The notes under the pieces are model-generated. The model saw only the letters and a program-made list of their open reading frames with translations. It was not told the DNA's origin and did no database searches. From Siphonodentalium dalli (taxonomy: Eukaryota > Mollusca > Scaphopoda > Gadilida > Siphonodentaliidae): 64,000 bases of DNA. Location: positions 12,816,450 to 12,880,449 of the forward strand of contig CP136069.1 in the NCBI GenBank assembly GCA_032622095.1. Direction: 5' to 3'. Shown here in pieces: positions 11,862 to 22,272 of this stretch (position 1 is its first letter; each line of letters starts with the position of its first letter). Both the position numbers and the translations under genes were made by a program.

Positions 11862-12511
11862 GTGCCACCGCACACGCTGCGATTAAAATCGTAAGTGGGG
11901 AAAATCGCAGGAGGAAGCATCCAATGCGCATGCCCACGACAATATCGTAGCCAAATCATAGCAATCAAGCTCTGTTTAATTTTACCAGGAAAATCGTGGC
12001 GTGACCTTGGCAACGCGCGCGATCGTAGCTGTCACATGACCACTGTCGCACTTGTCATGTTGTAAATACCACGAAAAGAAAACATTCAAAAATGGCGCAA
12101 AGTTTACAAACTTCTTGCACTTACAAAAACGAGGCCACATTGGTGGAGATACGGCAGGCAGTGCAAGCCTATACCACATATCAGACAAGGAGTAGATGGG
12201 CTGCCGCAATTGCTGAAATTCAATTGGGGCAGCTGAGCCTGTTGAGTTGACAGGTACAAAAATGTCAAAATAAAAAAAATATTCAATTTCACTTGAACTT
12301 TCAACATCAACTTGTTAGTTTTAAAAATTGAGATACATGCCATGCATATGTATTTAGTTGCATAATGCGGAGAACGTGGTCTAACGTTTTGCTATCATGT
12401 GATCGATCACGTGGATAAAATCGTAGCTGCAAACATCGCAGTACCGTAGCGTCTGCGGGCAAGCTACGATTTCTCCACCTACGAGTTTAATCGTAGCGTC
12501 TGCAGTGGCAC
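11862..12511. mobile_element. Harbinger-like nested element, 650 bp
   Basis: The terminal inverted repeats align as GTGCCACYGCA then ACGCTRCGATTAAA and TCGTARGTGG. A 3-bp TAA lies on each side (11859-11861 and 12512-12514). The host sequence TATATAAGAGAAT of the core hairpin is restored when the element and one TAA are removed. A 3-bp TAA duplication is characteristic of PIF/Harbinger. Confidence 0.85.
12092..12250 (+). CDS. Short open frame inside the Harbinger-like element
   Basis: A 52-codon frame starts at an ATG in AAAAATGGCGCAAAG. It reads a hydrophilic peptide ending in a Trp-containing helix (RSRWAAAIAEIQLGQ). Harbinger elements usually encode a Myb/SANT-type DNA-binding protein, and a Trp-containing helix would suit a remnant of one, but the peptide is too short to assign. 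A GACAG/GTAC donor-like site lies just after the stop. It may equally be chance sequence; no homologue is recognised. It sits between the two terminal repeats of the 650-bp element and has no other coding neighbour. Confidence 0.25.
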   Translation: MAQSLQTSCTYKNEATLVEIRQAVQAYTTYQTRSRWAAAIAEIQLGQLSLLS

Positions 12512-13085
12512 TAAGAGAATCCATTGCACTGCTATCATTTCATTTTGTCTGCGACTTTTTTACCCTGTGCCAATGCATTCTCTTATATATGCGAGTCGAC
12601 CATAGGTCGCCTCGCATATATAAGAGAATGCATTGGCCTAACAATTTTTTATCATTTTTTTTCAATAAATGTTTCTTACAATTTTTAGGACATAAAATAA
12701 AAAACATCCATTTACCCTGCAGGGAGCCCCACACATATATAGAAGCATATAGAAGAGTGTCGTCTGCTCATGTTTGTCTGGGGCTCTGTATGGGTGAAAT
12801 TATAAAATTGTTAAAGAATACAAGAAAAAATTATTAAAATTGTAAAAAATTGTTAGGCCAATGCATTCTCTTATATATGCGAGGCGACCTATGGTCGACT
12901 CGCATATATAAGATAATGCATTGGCACAGGGTAAAAAAATCCCAACTTCCGACTACAAACACTTGTACCGAACACTGAAGCAATATTCCTCTGCAAAGTC
13001 TTCAGTCATAACAGGTAAATGTCATCAGTGCTATTACTACACCTGTGATTAGTGATTACAGGTAAACATCATGAGTGCTAATTAA

Positions 13086-13600
13086 TATTACCAAATTAAC
13101 CCTCTGGGGACCTCATTCTGCTGAGGTGTAAGCAGAATGAGGTCCCCAGAGGGTGAATTTGGTGATGCTAGCCCACTATGCGGGGGTAGCATCACTAAAT
13201 TCACCCTCTGGGGACCTCATTCTGCAAATGACAGACACACTATTTCAAGGCTTGTGTGTATCGCGCATAGCGGGCAAGCATCACCAAATTCACCCTCTGG
13301 GGACCTCATTCTGTTTTGGCCTCATCTTCTGGGAAGTATCTATAGTCTCAAATTAACATTGTTTTTAGTTACTTTTTCCCTTCTGTTCAGTTTCAATATG
13401 TCCTAATTTGCAGTAGATAAAATGCATAATCGAAGTGACTTATATGGGTGAACATCATCAAGTTTAACTGGGGAACTTCAATCTGATCCCAGGTCTCCCA
13501 TAGCAGTTGAGGCCGCAGCAGATTGAGGTTCCCAGAGGGTGAATTTGTGATGGTAGCTAGCCGTGCAGGATAGTGTCACTAATTTCACCCTCTGTCGCAG
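13086..13600. mobile_element. hAT-like MITEs, two abutting partial copies
   Basis: A left-truncated copy ends at 13250 with CTATTTCAAGGCTTG. It is followed directly by a second copy lacking its first arm (13251-13600) but with the spacer AACATTGTTTTTAGTTAC and a degenerate final hairpin. Confidence 0.75.
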
Positions 13601-13681
13601 CACTCAAGTGAAGTAATCTTCTAACGCTCTTATCATTATTATGTTTGATGCATTTCATTGTCTTCCTGAAAACTTGTACTA

Positions 13682-13775
13682 CAGTAATGCCCTAAATAAT
13701 CGACTCAGTGAGAGCTTTCCGATGAATGGCAACAAGCAAAATTTCCGACTAAATCCTGAAAAGTTACCCATAATT
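13682..13775. mobile_element. Family A MITE with internal deletion
   Basis: It has the left 28 bp (CAGTAATGCCCTAAATAATC) joined directly to the right arm from GAGAGCTTTCCGATG to TTACCCATAATTC. The right terminus is missing. Confidence 0.75.
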
Positions 13776-13925
13776 CAGTCTGGGGCCAAACTATCAGGTT
13801 GCGACATCTGTGAATCGGCATCGTTATAGTCACCTTTATTATGCAATTTATATATTCTGCAAATTAGGGGATATAGAAACTGAACAGAAGGGAAAAAGTA
13901 ACTAAAAACAATGTTAATTTCATTC
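13776..13925. mobile_element. hAT-like MITE spacer fragment
   Basis: It contains TTATGCA, GCAAATTAGGGGATATAG and AACAATGTTAATTTCAT of the family B spacer, without either hairpin. Confidence 0.6.
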
Positions 13926-14300
13926 TGGGATAGGATAGGATAGGATAATATTTTATTTCACAATACATTATACATTAATACATTATAATATAAGTATAAG
14001 TCAATTAGTATACGTATTGTGTGGAGTGCCGTGGCCTATAATGGCCGTCTACCCGGCACCCCTGACTGACAGAATACAATTAATAATGGCTACATAAAGA
14101 ATTTAAATATTTCACTATAATTTTCAGATTAGATTAATATTTAAATTGAATTTAGATATAGATATGGATTCCAGCGAATAAACAAATATGTGTTAGTTGT
14201 GTGGATAGAAATGGATATGAATGAATAAGGAACGGTCAATTTTCTCATTAACTAGTTTTGGAGTACGTTCTGAGTTGATCTAGACAATTTTCAAATGAAT
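13926..14300 (-). mobile_element. LINE 3' end with pentanucleotide tail
   Basis: On the minus strand a 3' untranslated-like segment with GGGTGCCGGGTAGACGGCC and AATAAAATATTATCC ends in about three TATCC units (13926-13948). A 3' end closing in a short tandem tail is typical of CR1/L2/Rex1-type LINEs. No reverse transcriptase frame is attached. Confidence 0.55.
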
Positions 14301-14531
14301 ATGGAGAGTTCCGTTTCTCAGAATAATGCATAATTAATTGTTTTAACCTACAAAAAGTCTGAAATAAATAAATGAGTGATTTCTTCACTTTACGTGTAGG
14401 TGCTGGCCGCGGTGAGTCCTGCGTATCAGGGGACTGAACTCTGCATTCAGCTTGTATCCAGATTTGATGATACTAGTAACTCACAATCGTCACCCTCGTC
14501 AAATTGGCTTACCGATTCAGACTTGTCCATA

Positions 14532-14662
14532 CGGTAATGCCCTAGTTAATCGACCCCTTAACCACAGCAGAATTATGGGTAACTTTTCAGGATTTAGTCA
14601 GAAATATGAAGTTACCAATAATTCTGCTGTGGTTAAGGAGTCAATTATTTAGGGCATTACTG
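14532..14662. mobile_element. Family A MITE, apex-deleted
   Basis: Both outer arms are present but the inner 80 bp are lost: the left arm to CAGAAATATG joins the right arm at AAGTTACC. Confidence 0.8.
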
Positions 14663-15320
14663 TACTTTTCATTTGACTATCCTGACTTTTGCCGGAGTAG
14701 TACGATGTATTTTTAGTCCCGAATACTGGGAATTCCCAATCTATTTCTGTGTTCATGCCAGCGCCATAAACTAAATACATGTCGAGTTAACTGTGACTAA
14801 ATCCAGAGCCATCTGAACCGCACTGGGTTATTGAATACCGCCGGCCGCTAGCTGTCTAATTAACTAACGCTGATGGCCGGTGTCGGTAATCACAGTGACA
14901 ACACAGCTCGTATGTTTACCCTTTAAGGCTTGTTATACTAATTAATTTGCAGTCAGCTGCTTAGATATGTCTTCATAAGCAATGTATATCACGTTTCAAA
15001 TTTCATTTTTTTTTTTTTTTTTAACATTTTTAGATCCTCAGTCCAGCCTAATATACACCATAAAACTGTCTTTTTCATTGCAAGTTTATAATTTTAAATT
15101 TTAAATTCAAAGTTTAACTTTAAAAAAAATTTAATTAAATTTTTATGATTTAAAAAAAAACCTGAATCTGAAATGATAAATAAACGAAATTAAAAGTTTT
15201 AAAACCTAACTTACATTTAAAAAGGAAGACAGGAAGTTTTCTCCGCCTAAACTCAGCTATAATATTTTGGTCGGCATCTATGAACCGACAAAATAGGAAC
15301 CAAACAAATATACCGTGCCA

Positions 15321-17125
15321 GTATAAGAAGTATTAAATAGTTTGCCGATGACTGTGAATATCCGAACCGCACCCACACCCAGGTCTGGTAAATTGATAAT
15401 AAATCAAAGTTCCCGTGGATATATTTTCGATTGGAAAACGGCTATATGTCGGGAGAATATAGCTCTATAATATCCAATAAATAGAATCATATGCTGTGAC
15501 TTAATATTTCAAGATAAAACGGTTTCAAAGTGAAACGTTCTGACAGCCACGCGAGCCTTGTGTATAAGAAGTATTAAATAGTTTGCCGATGACTGTGAAT
15601 ATCCGAACCGCACCCACACCCAGGTCTGGTAAATTGATATAGGTTGACTAAATATTTCACGATATAGCGGTTTCGGAGTGAAGCATTCTGGGCAGCCGCG
15701 CGAGCCTTTGGTATAATAAGTCTGTCCGCACCCACACCCAGCATTTCGTTCTTGCTCCATTAAAAAAGAAGTCCGTGTGACAGGCTAATTACCTTACGCC
15801 ATGTTAAAAATAGCTTTACCAGGCCCAGTCCGTCGGCGGTAGATCAAAGGTTATGTCGCTGCAGTCTGCTGTCTGGCATGTGGGTAAGTTACGTAATCAT
15901 GTGACACATCGAAAAATAAGCTGATACTATATATCGCATTTTTTTTATTTCATTAAACTTCAGCTTTTGACAAAAACGAAATGTACCAAGTGTATAATTG
16001 GAATCCGCGGTTGTGGTTTGAGACTTCAATGGCTCGAATCCGTTGATAAATACGGAAATTACCCATGTGCATGTATAAATAAAAATATAATCTACACCCG
16101 AAATTAGAAAGAACTGAATTCATACAATTAGCGATAAAAACATGTTCATGCACGATCGTTTTCGCATTGTTTATAGGAAATACATGGTTTTGGGTTCCGT
16201 TTGCATTGAACGAACTAAAGCGTTAAATTGTCGTTGTGTATAAGAAGTATTAAATAGTTTGCCGATGACTGTGAATATCCGAACCGCACCCACACCCAGG
16301 TCTGGTAAATTGATAATAAATCAAAGTTCCCGTGGATATATTTTCGATTGGAAAACGGCTATATGTCGGGAGAATATAGCTCTATAATATTCAATAAATA
16401 GAATCATATGCTGTGACTTAATATTTCAAGATATAACGGTTTCAAAGTGAAACGTTCTGACAGCCACGCGAGCCTTGTGTATAAGAAGTATTAAATAGTT
16501 TGCCGATGACTGTGAATATCCGAACCGCACCCACACCCAGGTCTGGTAAATTGATAATAAATCAAAGTTCCCGTGGATATATTTTCGATTGGAAAACGGC
16601 TATATGTCGGGAGAATATAGCTCTATAATATTCAATAAATAGAATCATATGCTGTGACTTAATATTTCAAGATATAACGGTTTCAAAGTGAAACGTTCTG
16701 ACAGCCACGCGAGCCTTGTGTATAAGAAGTATTAAATTGTTTGCCGATGACTGTGAATATCCGAACCGCACCCACACCCAGGTCTGGTAAATTGAAAATA
16801 AATCAAAGTTCCCGTGGATATATTTTCGATTCGAAAACGGCTATGTCGGGAGAAAATAGCTCTATAATATCCAATAAATAGAATCATATGCTGTGACTTA
16901 ATATTTCAAGATATAACGGTTTCAAAGTGAAACGTTGTGACAGCCACGCGAGCTTGTGTATAAGAAGTATTAAATAGTTTGCCAATGACTGTGAATATCC
17001 GAACCGCACCCACACCCAGGTCTGGTAAATTGAAAATAAATCAAAGTTCCCGTGGATATATTTTCGATTGGAAAACGGCTATATGTCGGGAGAATATAGC
17101 TCTATAATATCCAATAAAGATATTC
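15321..17125. repeat. 241-bp tandem repeat inside the 3.3-kb element
   Basis: Unit starts (GTATAAGAAGTATTAAATAG) lie at 15321, 15562, 16238, 16479, 16720 and 16958. The units contain CCGATGACTGTGAATATCCG, GCACCCACACCCAGG and GAAACGTTCTGACAGCC. Central units are nearly identical. The 15562 unit breaks off after about 95 bp into the duplicated block. Confidence 0.9.
15650..16236. repeat. 585-bp block, copy 1
   Basis: From AAATATTTCACGATATAGCG to GCGTTAAATTGTCGTT, this is nearly identical to 17132-17722, with a few substitutions. Together the two show a segmental duplication of satellite plus block inside the element. Minus-strand frames are the same in both copies and show no protein family. 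Confidence 0.9.
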
Positions 17126-17131
17126 ATATAT

Positions 17132-17722
17132 TAAATATTTCACGATATAGCGGTTTCGGAGTGAAGCATTCTGGGCAGCCGCGCGAGCCTTTGGTATAAT
17201 AAGTCTGTCCGCACCCACACCAAGCCTCATTTCGTTCTCGCTCCATTAAAAAAGAAGTCCGTGTGACAGGCTAATTACCTTACACCATGTTAAAAATAGC
17301 TTTACCAGGCCCAGTCCGTCGGCGGTAGATCAAAGGTTATGTCGCCGCAGTCTGCTGTCTGGCATGTGGGTAAGTTACGTAATAATGTGACACATCGAAA
17401 AATAAGCTGATACTATATATCGCATTTTTTTTACTTCATTAAACTTCAGCTTTTGACAAAAACGAAATGTACCAAGTGTATAATTGGAATCCGCGGTTGT
17501 GGTTTGAGACTTCAATGGCTCGAATCCGTTGATAAATACGGAAATTACCCATTTGCATGTATAAATAAAAATATAATCTACACCCGAAATTAGAAAGAAC
17601 TGAATTCATACAATTGGCGATAAAAACATGTTCATGCACGATCGTTTTCGCATTGTTTATAGGAAATACATGTTTTTTGGGTTCCGTTTGCATTGAACGA
17701 ACTAAAGCGTTAAATTGTCGTT
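17132..17722. repeat. 585-bp block, copy 2
   Basis: Second copy of the block at 15650-16236. It ends at the same base pattern before unique sequence leading to the right inverted repeat. Confidence 0.9.
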
Positions 17723-18093
17723 TTGGAAACTAATTCAATTATATTTTGCTGATTTTCTAAAAAATCTAATTTGTTTGATAACTTTGTTTTGCTGCGTCAT
17801 AATTGTTTTTATCGTTTTATTGGCTAATTGCAATTCTGTTTTTCCTTTAAAAATAACAATACAATTTAACATTTTATACATCGAATAATAAACGGTGATT
17901 AATTTGCCAGGGTGCCCTGCCCATGCTCCCACAGGCTGAGATATGAAAGGAATATGCAGAGCTAATTAATTACTGGTTGTATGCAGGAGTCAGCGTATGG
18001 TATAAAGTCAGTGCGGTTCACACCCAGGCGCCGTGCATTAGAGCTGGGAGTATATTTTAGTCACAGATAACTCGACATGTATTTCATCTATGC

Positions 18094-18622
18094 CACCACA
18101 CTTGCATTTCCCGACTCGTGTCGACCTCTCATAGCTTCACTAACCTCCTCTAGTATTATCGGTAAGAGACATCGCTGGCAGAGATTGGATTCGTGTAACA
18201 AGTGTTAACACTTTGGCGAGTAGAACGACATATATGTCGCCGTACGATTCACGAGTGGAACGACATATATGTTGCCATATGGTTCGCGATTGGAACGACA
18301 TTCATTGTATATGTCGCTTCAGAAAGTGTCATATTTATGTCGACATAACTTCAATTAATCTTCTGATTTATAAATGAATTGTGTTGGAGATAAATATTGT
18401 GTTTGATAAATATTTTGTCCCAATATATAAGTGGAATAGATTTTGATAGCATACGTAAACAGAAAACAAACATAAATTAAAATGATAATATTGAACCCTT
18501 TTGACTCGAATTTGTTAATAATTATTGCTATGACGTTGACATTAAACTCATGCATTACATCTGACATGTATATGACGTTATAAATACTCTCCAAAGGGTT
18601 AGATATCAAATATAATGGATAA
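18094..18622. other. Unassigned sequence with short ACGACATATATGTCG repeats
   Basis: At 18213-18330 three degenerate units of about 45 bp carry GTGGAACGACATATATG and GCCRTAYGRTTC. Each contains a palindromic ACATATATGT. The rest is AT-rich with no exon recognised. Confidence 0.6.
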
Positions 18623-19057
18623 TCTCCTATATATTTTGGAACTTCTGTCTGTCTGTGTGTATGTATGTATGTGTATTATAGACTCGAAAACTGCTCAACT
18701 GATCCGACTCAAATTGGTATGTAGGCCTACTTTGATCCCGGGAACAATTTATGGCAGGTCCAATTTTATGTGCGACCATGTCCTTGACCTCGCACATATA
18801 CGCTCATATAGGCACGTTTCTGGACCTCGACCGATCCGACTCAAATTTGGTATGTAGGCCTACTTTGATCCCTGGAACAATATGGGCGGGTCCAATTTCA
18901 CATGCGACTGTGTCCTTGACCTCACTCATATATGCTCATATAGGGATGTTTCTGGACTGATCGAACAATAGTTTGTCCAGATGCTGTATATTCTCCTGAC
19001 GGAGGCGATTGCAAAGAAATCCATAAATAGCCCGACGAAGTCGGGCATATCAGCTAG
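18623..19057 (+). mobile_element. Non-autonomous Helitron
   Basis: The 5' end TCTCCTATATATT follows an A. The 3' end has the hairpin CCCGACGAAGTCGGG (19031-19045), an 8-bp spacer and terminal CTAG, then a T. A 5' TC, a 3' hairpin near CTRR and insertion between A and T are defining Helitron features. Two internal tandem units of about 130 bp contain ATCCGACTCAAATTTGG and TATGTAGGCCTACTTTG. No Rep/helicase is encoded, and frames in it are artefacts. Confidence 0.85.
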
Positions 19058-19068
19058 TGATATGAATA

Positions 19069-19284
19069 CAGTAATGCCCTAATTAATCGACTCCCTAACC
19101 ACAGCAGAATTATGGGTAACTTTTCAGGATTTAATTATTCGGAAATATGGCTTGTTGCCATTCATCGGAAAGCTATCCCCGAGAGCTTTCCGATGAATGG
19201 CAACAAGCCATATTTCCGACTAAATCCTGAAAAGTTACCCATAATTCTGCTGTGGTTAGGGAGTCGATTAATTAGGGAATTATG
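19069..19284. mobile_element. Family A palindromic MITE
   Basis: Both arms are present, with an extra TATT in the left arm (GGATTTAATTATTCGG). It lies 11 bp after the Helitron end. Confidence 0.85.
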
Positions 19285-19438
19285 TGATATGTTGTGAGCT
19301 AGTCATATATATATATGATATGTTGTGAGTAAATGTAAATTCCGTCGTGTTTCATTTACGAAAATGTTACAACAACAATATTTAATTCCAAACCTGCAGA
19401 GGCCAGGCAGAGATATTCCACCTATTCCAGACCCGATT

Positions 19439-19600
19439 GAAATATGTCAACCTGACGAAATATCAGAAAATAGTAAGAATAAGAGAAAATCGCTGTGTGC
19501 TTTCTAGCTCACATTCTGCGGAAACGACGGAAAGTACCGAGGAGTCCGATTGGATAACTCAATATATGCATGATACTCAATCGTCGGTCCTCATGCAGGT
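19439..19600 (+). CDS. Candidate internal exon, unidentified
   Basis: An open frame reads through a Lys/Arg-rich stretch (KYQKIVRIRENRC), then an acidic Ser/Thr/Glu stretch (SAETTESTEESDW), and ends LMQ at a donor-like CAGGTAATA (19600/19601). An acceptor-like ACCTATTCCAG precedes it at 19420-19430. The segment has more balanced codon composition and more CpG than the AT-rich surroundings. No family is recognised. It could be an upstream exon of the plus-strand TBC-domain gene 25 kb away, another gene, or chance. A second overlapping frame (PGRDIPPIPDPIE) shares the region, so the frame itself is uncertain. Confidence 0.3.
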
Positions 19601-19606
19601 AATATT

Positions 19607-20213
19607 GACTATGATGTTCACTGCAATTTATTGTGTCTCTTTCCGGAAAACAATTATATTTCACATTCGAAAACAATTATATTTCACATCGATGGATATA
19701 GCGTCTCTCTTGTAAACTCGGTCGTTACTCCCTTGGATGAGCAAATCTGCAGATTTAATAACCCAAGTACCTCAGACAGTGTTGATAAATCTCCTTTACT
19801 AAGCAGGTGGCATATCACTTATCAACAAAAAACTGCACCCATCATTCATCCAAGAGCAATGTTTGGAAGGGTAATTGCTTTGTGATGAGAGCAAACAGTG
19901 TATGAATTTGATATCGGGGCGGTTGCCATTAAGTTAAAATTTACTGTCTGCCTGATATAAAGAGCATGTCTAAAAGAGAGTGATTTACCAATATTACATG
20001 TTAAAGTCACTTCAGTGCAAATTAGTGATATGTTGATCGGGGTAATTTCAATGTGGTTTGTCCAGGTTTAGCCGGCATGTCAGATGTAAGGCCATATTTC
20101 AACATCAATTTTACGGTTGGAACAAAGCAAGACCACCAAGCCAACAGTTAATTCTGTTGCGAATTAGTGTAAGTAAGTGATATACCATTATTACATGTTC
20201 CAGTCATGTCAGT
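19607..20213. other. Unassigned sequence
   Basis: No element recognised. A short duplication ACAATTATATTTCACAT occurs near 19650-19690. Confidence 0.4.
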
Positions 20214-20467
20214 CAAGCCTTGAAATAGTGTGTCTGTCATTTGCAGAATGAGGTCCCCAGAGGGTGAATTTAGTGATGCTACCCTGCATAGCGGGCTAGC
20301 ATCACCAAATTCACCCTCTGGGGACCTCATTCTGCTTAAACCTCAGCAGAATGAGGTTCCCAGAAGGTGAATTTGGTGATACTAGCCCGCTATGCGGGGT
20401 AGCATCACTAAATTCACCCTCTGGGAACCTCATTCTGCAAATGACAGACACCCTATTTCAAGGCTTG
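20214..20467. mobile_element. hAT-like MITE, short form (254 bp)
   Basis: Two hairpins sit back to back without the long spacer. The ends CAAGCCTTGAAATAG and CTATTTCAAGGCTTG are flanked by exact 8-bp direct repeats ATGTCAGT (20206-20213 and 20468-20475). This is the clearest hAT-type duplication for the short form. Confidence 0.9.
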
Positions 20468-20869
20468 ATGTCAGTGCATTAATTAGTGATTATGTAAGGG
20501 TAATGTCTTTGTAGCTGGTAGTTTGTAGTTTATTATTAATAAATTTAATAAGTCGAAAATGTGTTACATTAGTATTTTGGCATTAGTTCTACTGTTGAAG
20601 GATAAACCACACGGAGGATTTACTGTCAGTGGAAATTATAGTGTAAACAAGTGATTTACCAATATTATATCGTCAAGTCACTTCAGTGCAAAGTAGTGAT
20701 CATGTAGCTGCTTGCAGGGCTAATTTCTGTCTGAAGTACTGTATATCATCGATAACTTCAAACTGTCATATCTTATTTTTTGGTATGAAATACTATTTTT
20801 GCAGATTTTGAACCTATTAACATAGCACCGAGATAGGTTTTTTTCAACAGTATACTTCCCTATGGCTAT
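20468..20869. other. Unassigned sequence
   Basis: AT-rich, with no exon or element recognised. Confidence 0.4.
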
Positions 20870-21162
20870 CAATCAAGTAAAGGTACTCAAACCGATTCGA
20901 TGGTCCCCATATCATCAGATACCAACAACAACATTTTTTTAAATTCCACTTCAGTTATCTGAATCGATTAATTGCCCAAAAATAATGCTAACCGCAGTCA
21001 ATTATAGTATAAAATTGCCCAAAACCTGTTATTTATCAACATTTTGTTCAACAAAATTTTGTCGGTTTGTCTAATATCTGACGCAAAAAAGCCACTTGAT
21101 TTTAGGGTTATCCATCTTCATCCGCAATTTGATCCGAGGCCGTTTTCTTGCCGACTTTAACC
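20870..21162. repeat. Dispersed repeat, inverted relative to 45.3 kb
   Basis: It starts AAAGGTACTCAAACCGATTC and continues with CAACAACAACATTT, AATCGATTAATTGCCC and AACAAAATTTTGTCGG. The reverse complement recurs at about 45305-45600. A shorter copy lies at 31510-31630. It is probably a DNA-transposon relic whose terminus is AAAGGTACTCAATCC. Confidence 0.7.
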
Positions 21163-21280
21163 CTTTGAGTGCCAGGTCGATTTTTGTATCAACCCATATA
21201 CCCTGTGCCAAAGCATTCTCTTATATATGTGAGTCGACCATAGGTCGCCTCGCATATATAAGAGAATGCATTGGCCTAAC

Positions 21281-21313
<33 letters not shown>

Positions 21314-21397
21314 TTTTAATAATTTATTCTTATATTCTTTAACAGACTTATTTTTTAGGTTTAGGGCCGATGAGATCGGCCCCTGGCACTCAAAGGG
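21163..21397. mobile_element. TTAA MITE type I (GAGTGCCAGG ends) with core hairpin
   Basis: The ends CCCTTTGAGTGCCAGG and CCTGGCACTCAAAGGG are flanked by TTAA on both sides, a piggyBac-like signature. Inside are one core hairpin and a run of about 30 T. It is nearly identical to the copy at 22707-22943. Confidence 0.9.
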
Positions 21398-21433
21398 TTA
21401 ATGAATGAGTTATTCTATAAATATAATTCTTAC

Positions 21434-21595
21434 CTATCCTGCCCCTGTTTCTCTTTCAGCAGTCTCACCTTCTCGTCTAACGCACTAAACTCCTTTCTCC
21501 ACTCACTATCAGGCCGTGTGTGTTCTCGGTCCACAACATCTTGGGATATCGGTTGCGATGATGCTGTTTTTAGACCGAGTCCCTCCCAGTACATA
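21434..21595 (-). pseudogene. Partial duplicate of the coiled-coil exon
   Basis: On the minus strand the last 95 bp (TRPDSEWRKEFSALDE, KVRLLKEKQGQDR) and the donor ATAG/GTAAGA match the exon at 22980-23167. The upstream residues differ (GLKTASSQPISQDVVD) and no signal peptide is present. It is cut off by a half family A MITE at 21599. The type I MITE and about 45 bp of intron next to it are duplicated as well, so a segment was copied rather than processed mRNA. It could be a second, still coding exon of a tandem paralogue, but loss of the start makes a pseudo-exon more likely. The sharing of downstream intron sequence argues against a retrocopy. Confidence 0.6.
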
Positions 21596-21598
21596 CTA

Positions 21599-21703
21599 CA
21601 GTAATGCCCTAAATAATCGACTCCTTAACCACAGCAGAATTATGGGTAACTTTTCAGGATTTAGTCGGAAATATGGCTTGTTGCCATTCATCGGAAAGCT
21701 CTT
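21599..21703. mobile_element. Family A MITE, left half only
   Basis: The left arm is intact to GAAAGCTCTT at the apex, then unrelated sequence follows. Confidence 0.8.
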
Positions 21704-21814
21704 TTTCCACAAAAAATCTGGGTTGAACTATTTTCTACTTTTAATATTTTACTATGTCGACATAATGTGGTATAAAATAAAATGTTATTTTGTTTGCTTG
21801 TGATGGCCTGACTT

Positions 21815-21870
21815 GCTAATCAGTTATTCTATGAATATATGTTCTTACCTAACCAGCCCCTGCTAAACAG
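21815..21870 (-). pseudogene. Remnant of coiled-coil exon end and donor
   Basis: The minus strand shows CAGGGGCTGGTTAG/GTAAGAAC followed by ATATTCATAGAATAAC, matching the exon/intron border of 22980. Only the border is conserved. Confidence 0.5.
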
Positions 21871-21935
21871 TTACTCTGTAGATATCCTAATAGAAACATT
21901 AATATTGTCAAAGGATATATTACAACAGTGATCAC

Positions 21936-22118
21936 GACACTCTTTTCGAAATATATGTGTATAATGGAACACGAGGACACAGCTGTAAACTAATGATAAA
22001 ACGTGCGTCTAAAAATACAAGAAAGTTCTTCTTTACAGAGAGAGTGTGGAACGCCGAATATATAATCAAAGCAGAATCCTTGAAGGACTTTATGAAATTC
22101 GAAATGGATTTCGTATGA
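21936..22118 (+). pseudogene. LINE reverse transcriptase C-terminal remnant
   Basis: A 60-residue frame reads GTRGHSCKLMIKRASKNTRK, then FFFTERVWNAEY and ESLKDFMKF before a stop. Many CR1/L2/I-type LINEs end in an RGHS..L, R.FF..R..N.WN..LP..VV and S...FK pattern. Here the WN..LP loop is missing, so the copy carries a small deletion. No upstream reverse transcriptase motifs are present, so this is an isolated, inactive tail of a retroelement ORF2. It is unrelated to the minus-strand coiled-coil exons on either side. Confidence 0.6.
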
Positions 22119-22234
22119 ACAATACAGTCTGTATCTTAAAAATTTAACGCATTCCCTGTTTCGTATAAATGATGTAACTGTCGGAACAAAGAGTTCCATT
22201 AGACTCGTGTTCCATAAATATATGATGATGATGA

Positions 22235-22268
22235 TGATGAGATATAGTTCTTACCTATCCTGCCCCAG
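22235..22268 (-). pseudogene. Second remnant of coiled-coil exon end and donor
   Basis: The minus strand shows CTGGGGCAGGATAG/GTAAGAAC. It is cut immediately upstream by the TTAA MITE at 22273. Confidence 0.5.
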
Positions 22269-22272
22269 TTAA

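Larger units (their letters stand above)
11476..12955. mobile_element. Type IV double-hairpin MITEs, two joined copies with nested insertion
   Basis: The left terminal repeat ATGTGACCCGCCATATCAAA is followed by GTCGGGATTTTTTTACCCTG and the core hairpin at 11522-11596. Then come the internal block CATCCATTACCCTGCAGGG and a second hairpin at 11800. That hairpin is split by a 650-bp insertion (11862-12511). A second copy occupies 12546-12945. Its right terminal repeat is degraded (AAATCCCAACTTCCGAC). Confidence 0.8.
14766..18093. mobile_element. 3.3-kb inverted-repeat element with internal satellite
   Basis: AAATACATGTCGAGTTAACTG and GTGACTAAA at the left are matched in reverse complement at 18045-18085 (CTCGACATGTATTTCATC). 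Further in, GAACCGCACTG is matched by CAGTGCGGTTC, giving inverted repeats of about 70-90 bp. The interior is a 241-bp satellite plus a 585-bp duplicated block. No transposase is seen, so it is a large non-autonomous or foldback element. Target duplications are not clear. Confidence 0.7.

Noticed and set aside
11982-12343. Minus-strand frames across the Harbinger-like element
   Set aside because: They overlap one another in different frames and cross element borders; no domain visible.
15321-17125. CCGATGACTG in the 241-bp satellite as a hammerhead core
   Set aside because: No GAAA strand or pairing stems at the required distance.
17439-17693. 84-codon minus-strand frame shared by both 585-bp blocks
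   Set aside because: Conservation is explained by the DNA duplication; the peptide has no recognisable features.
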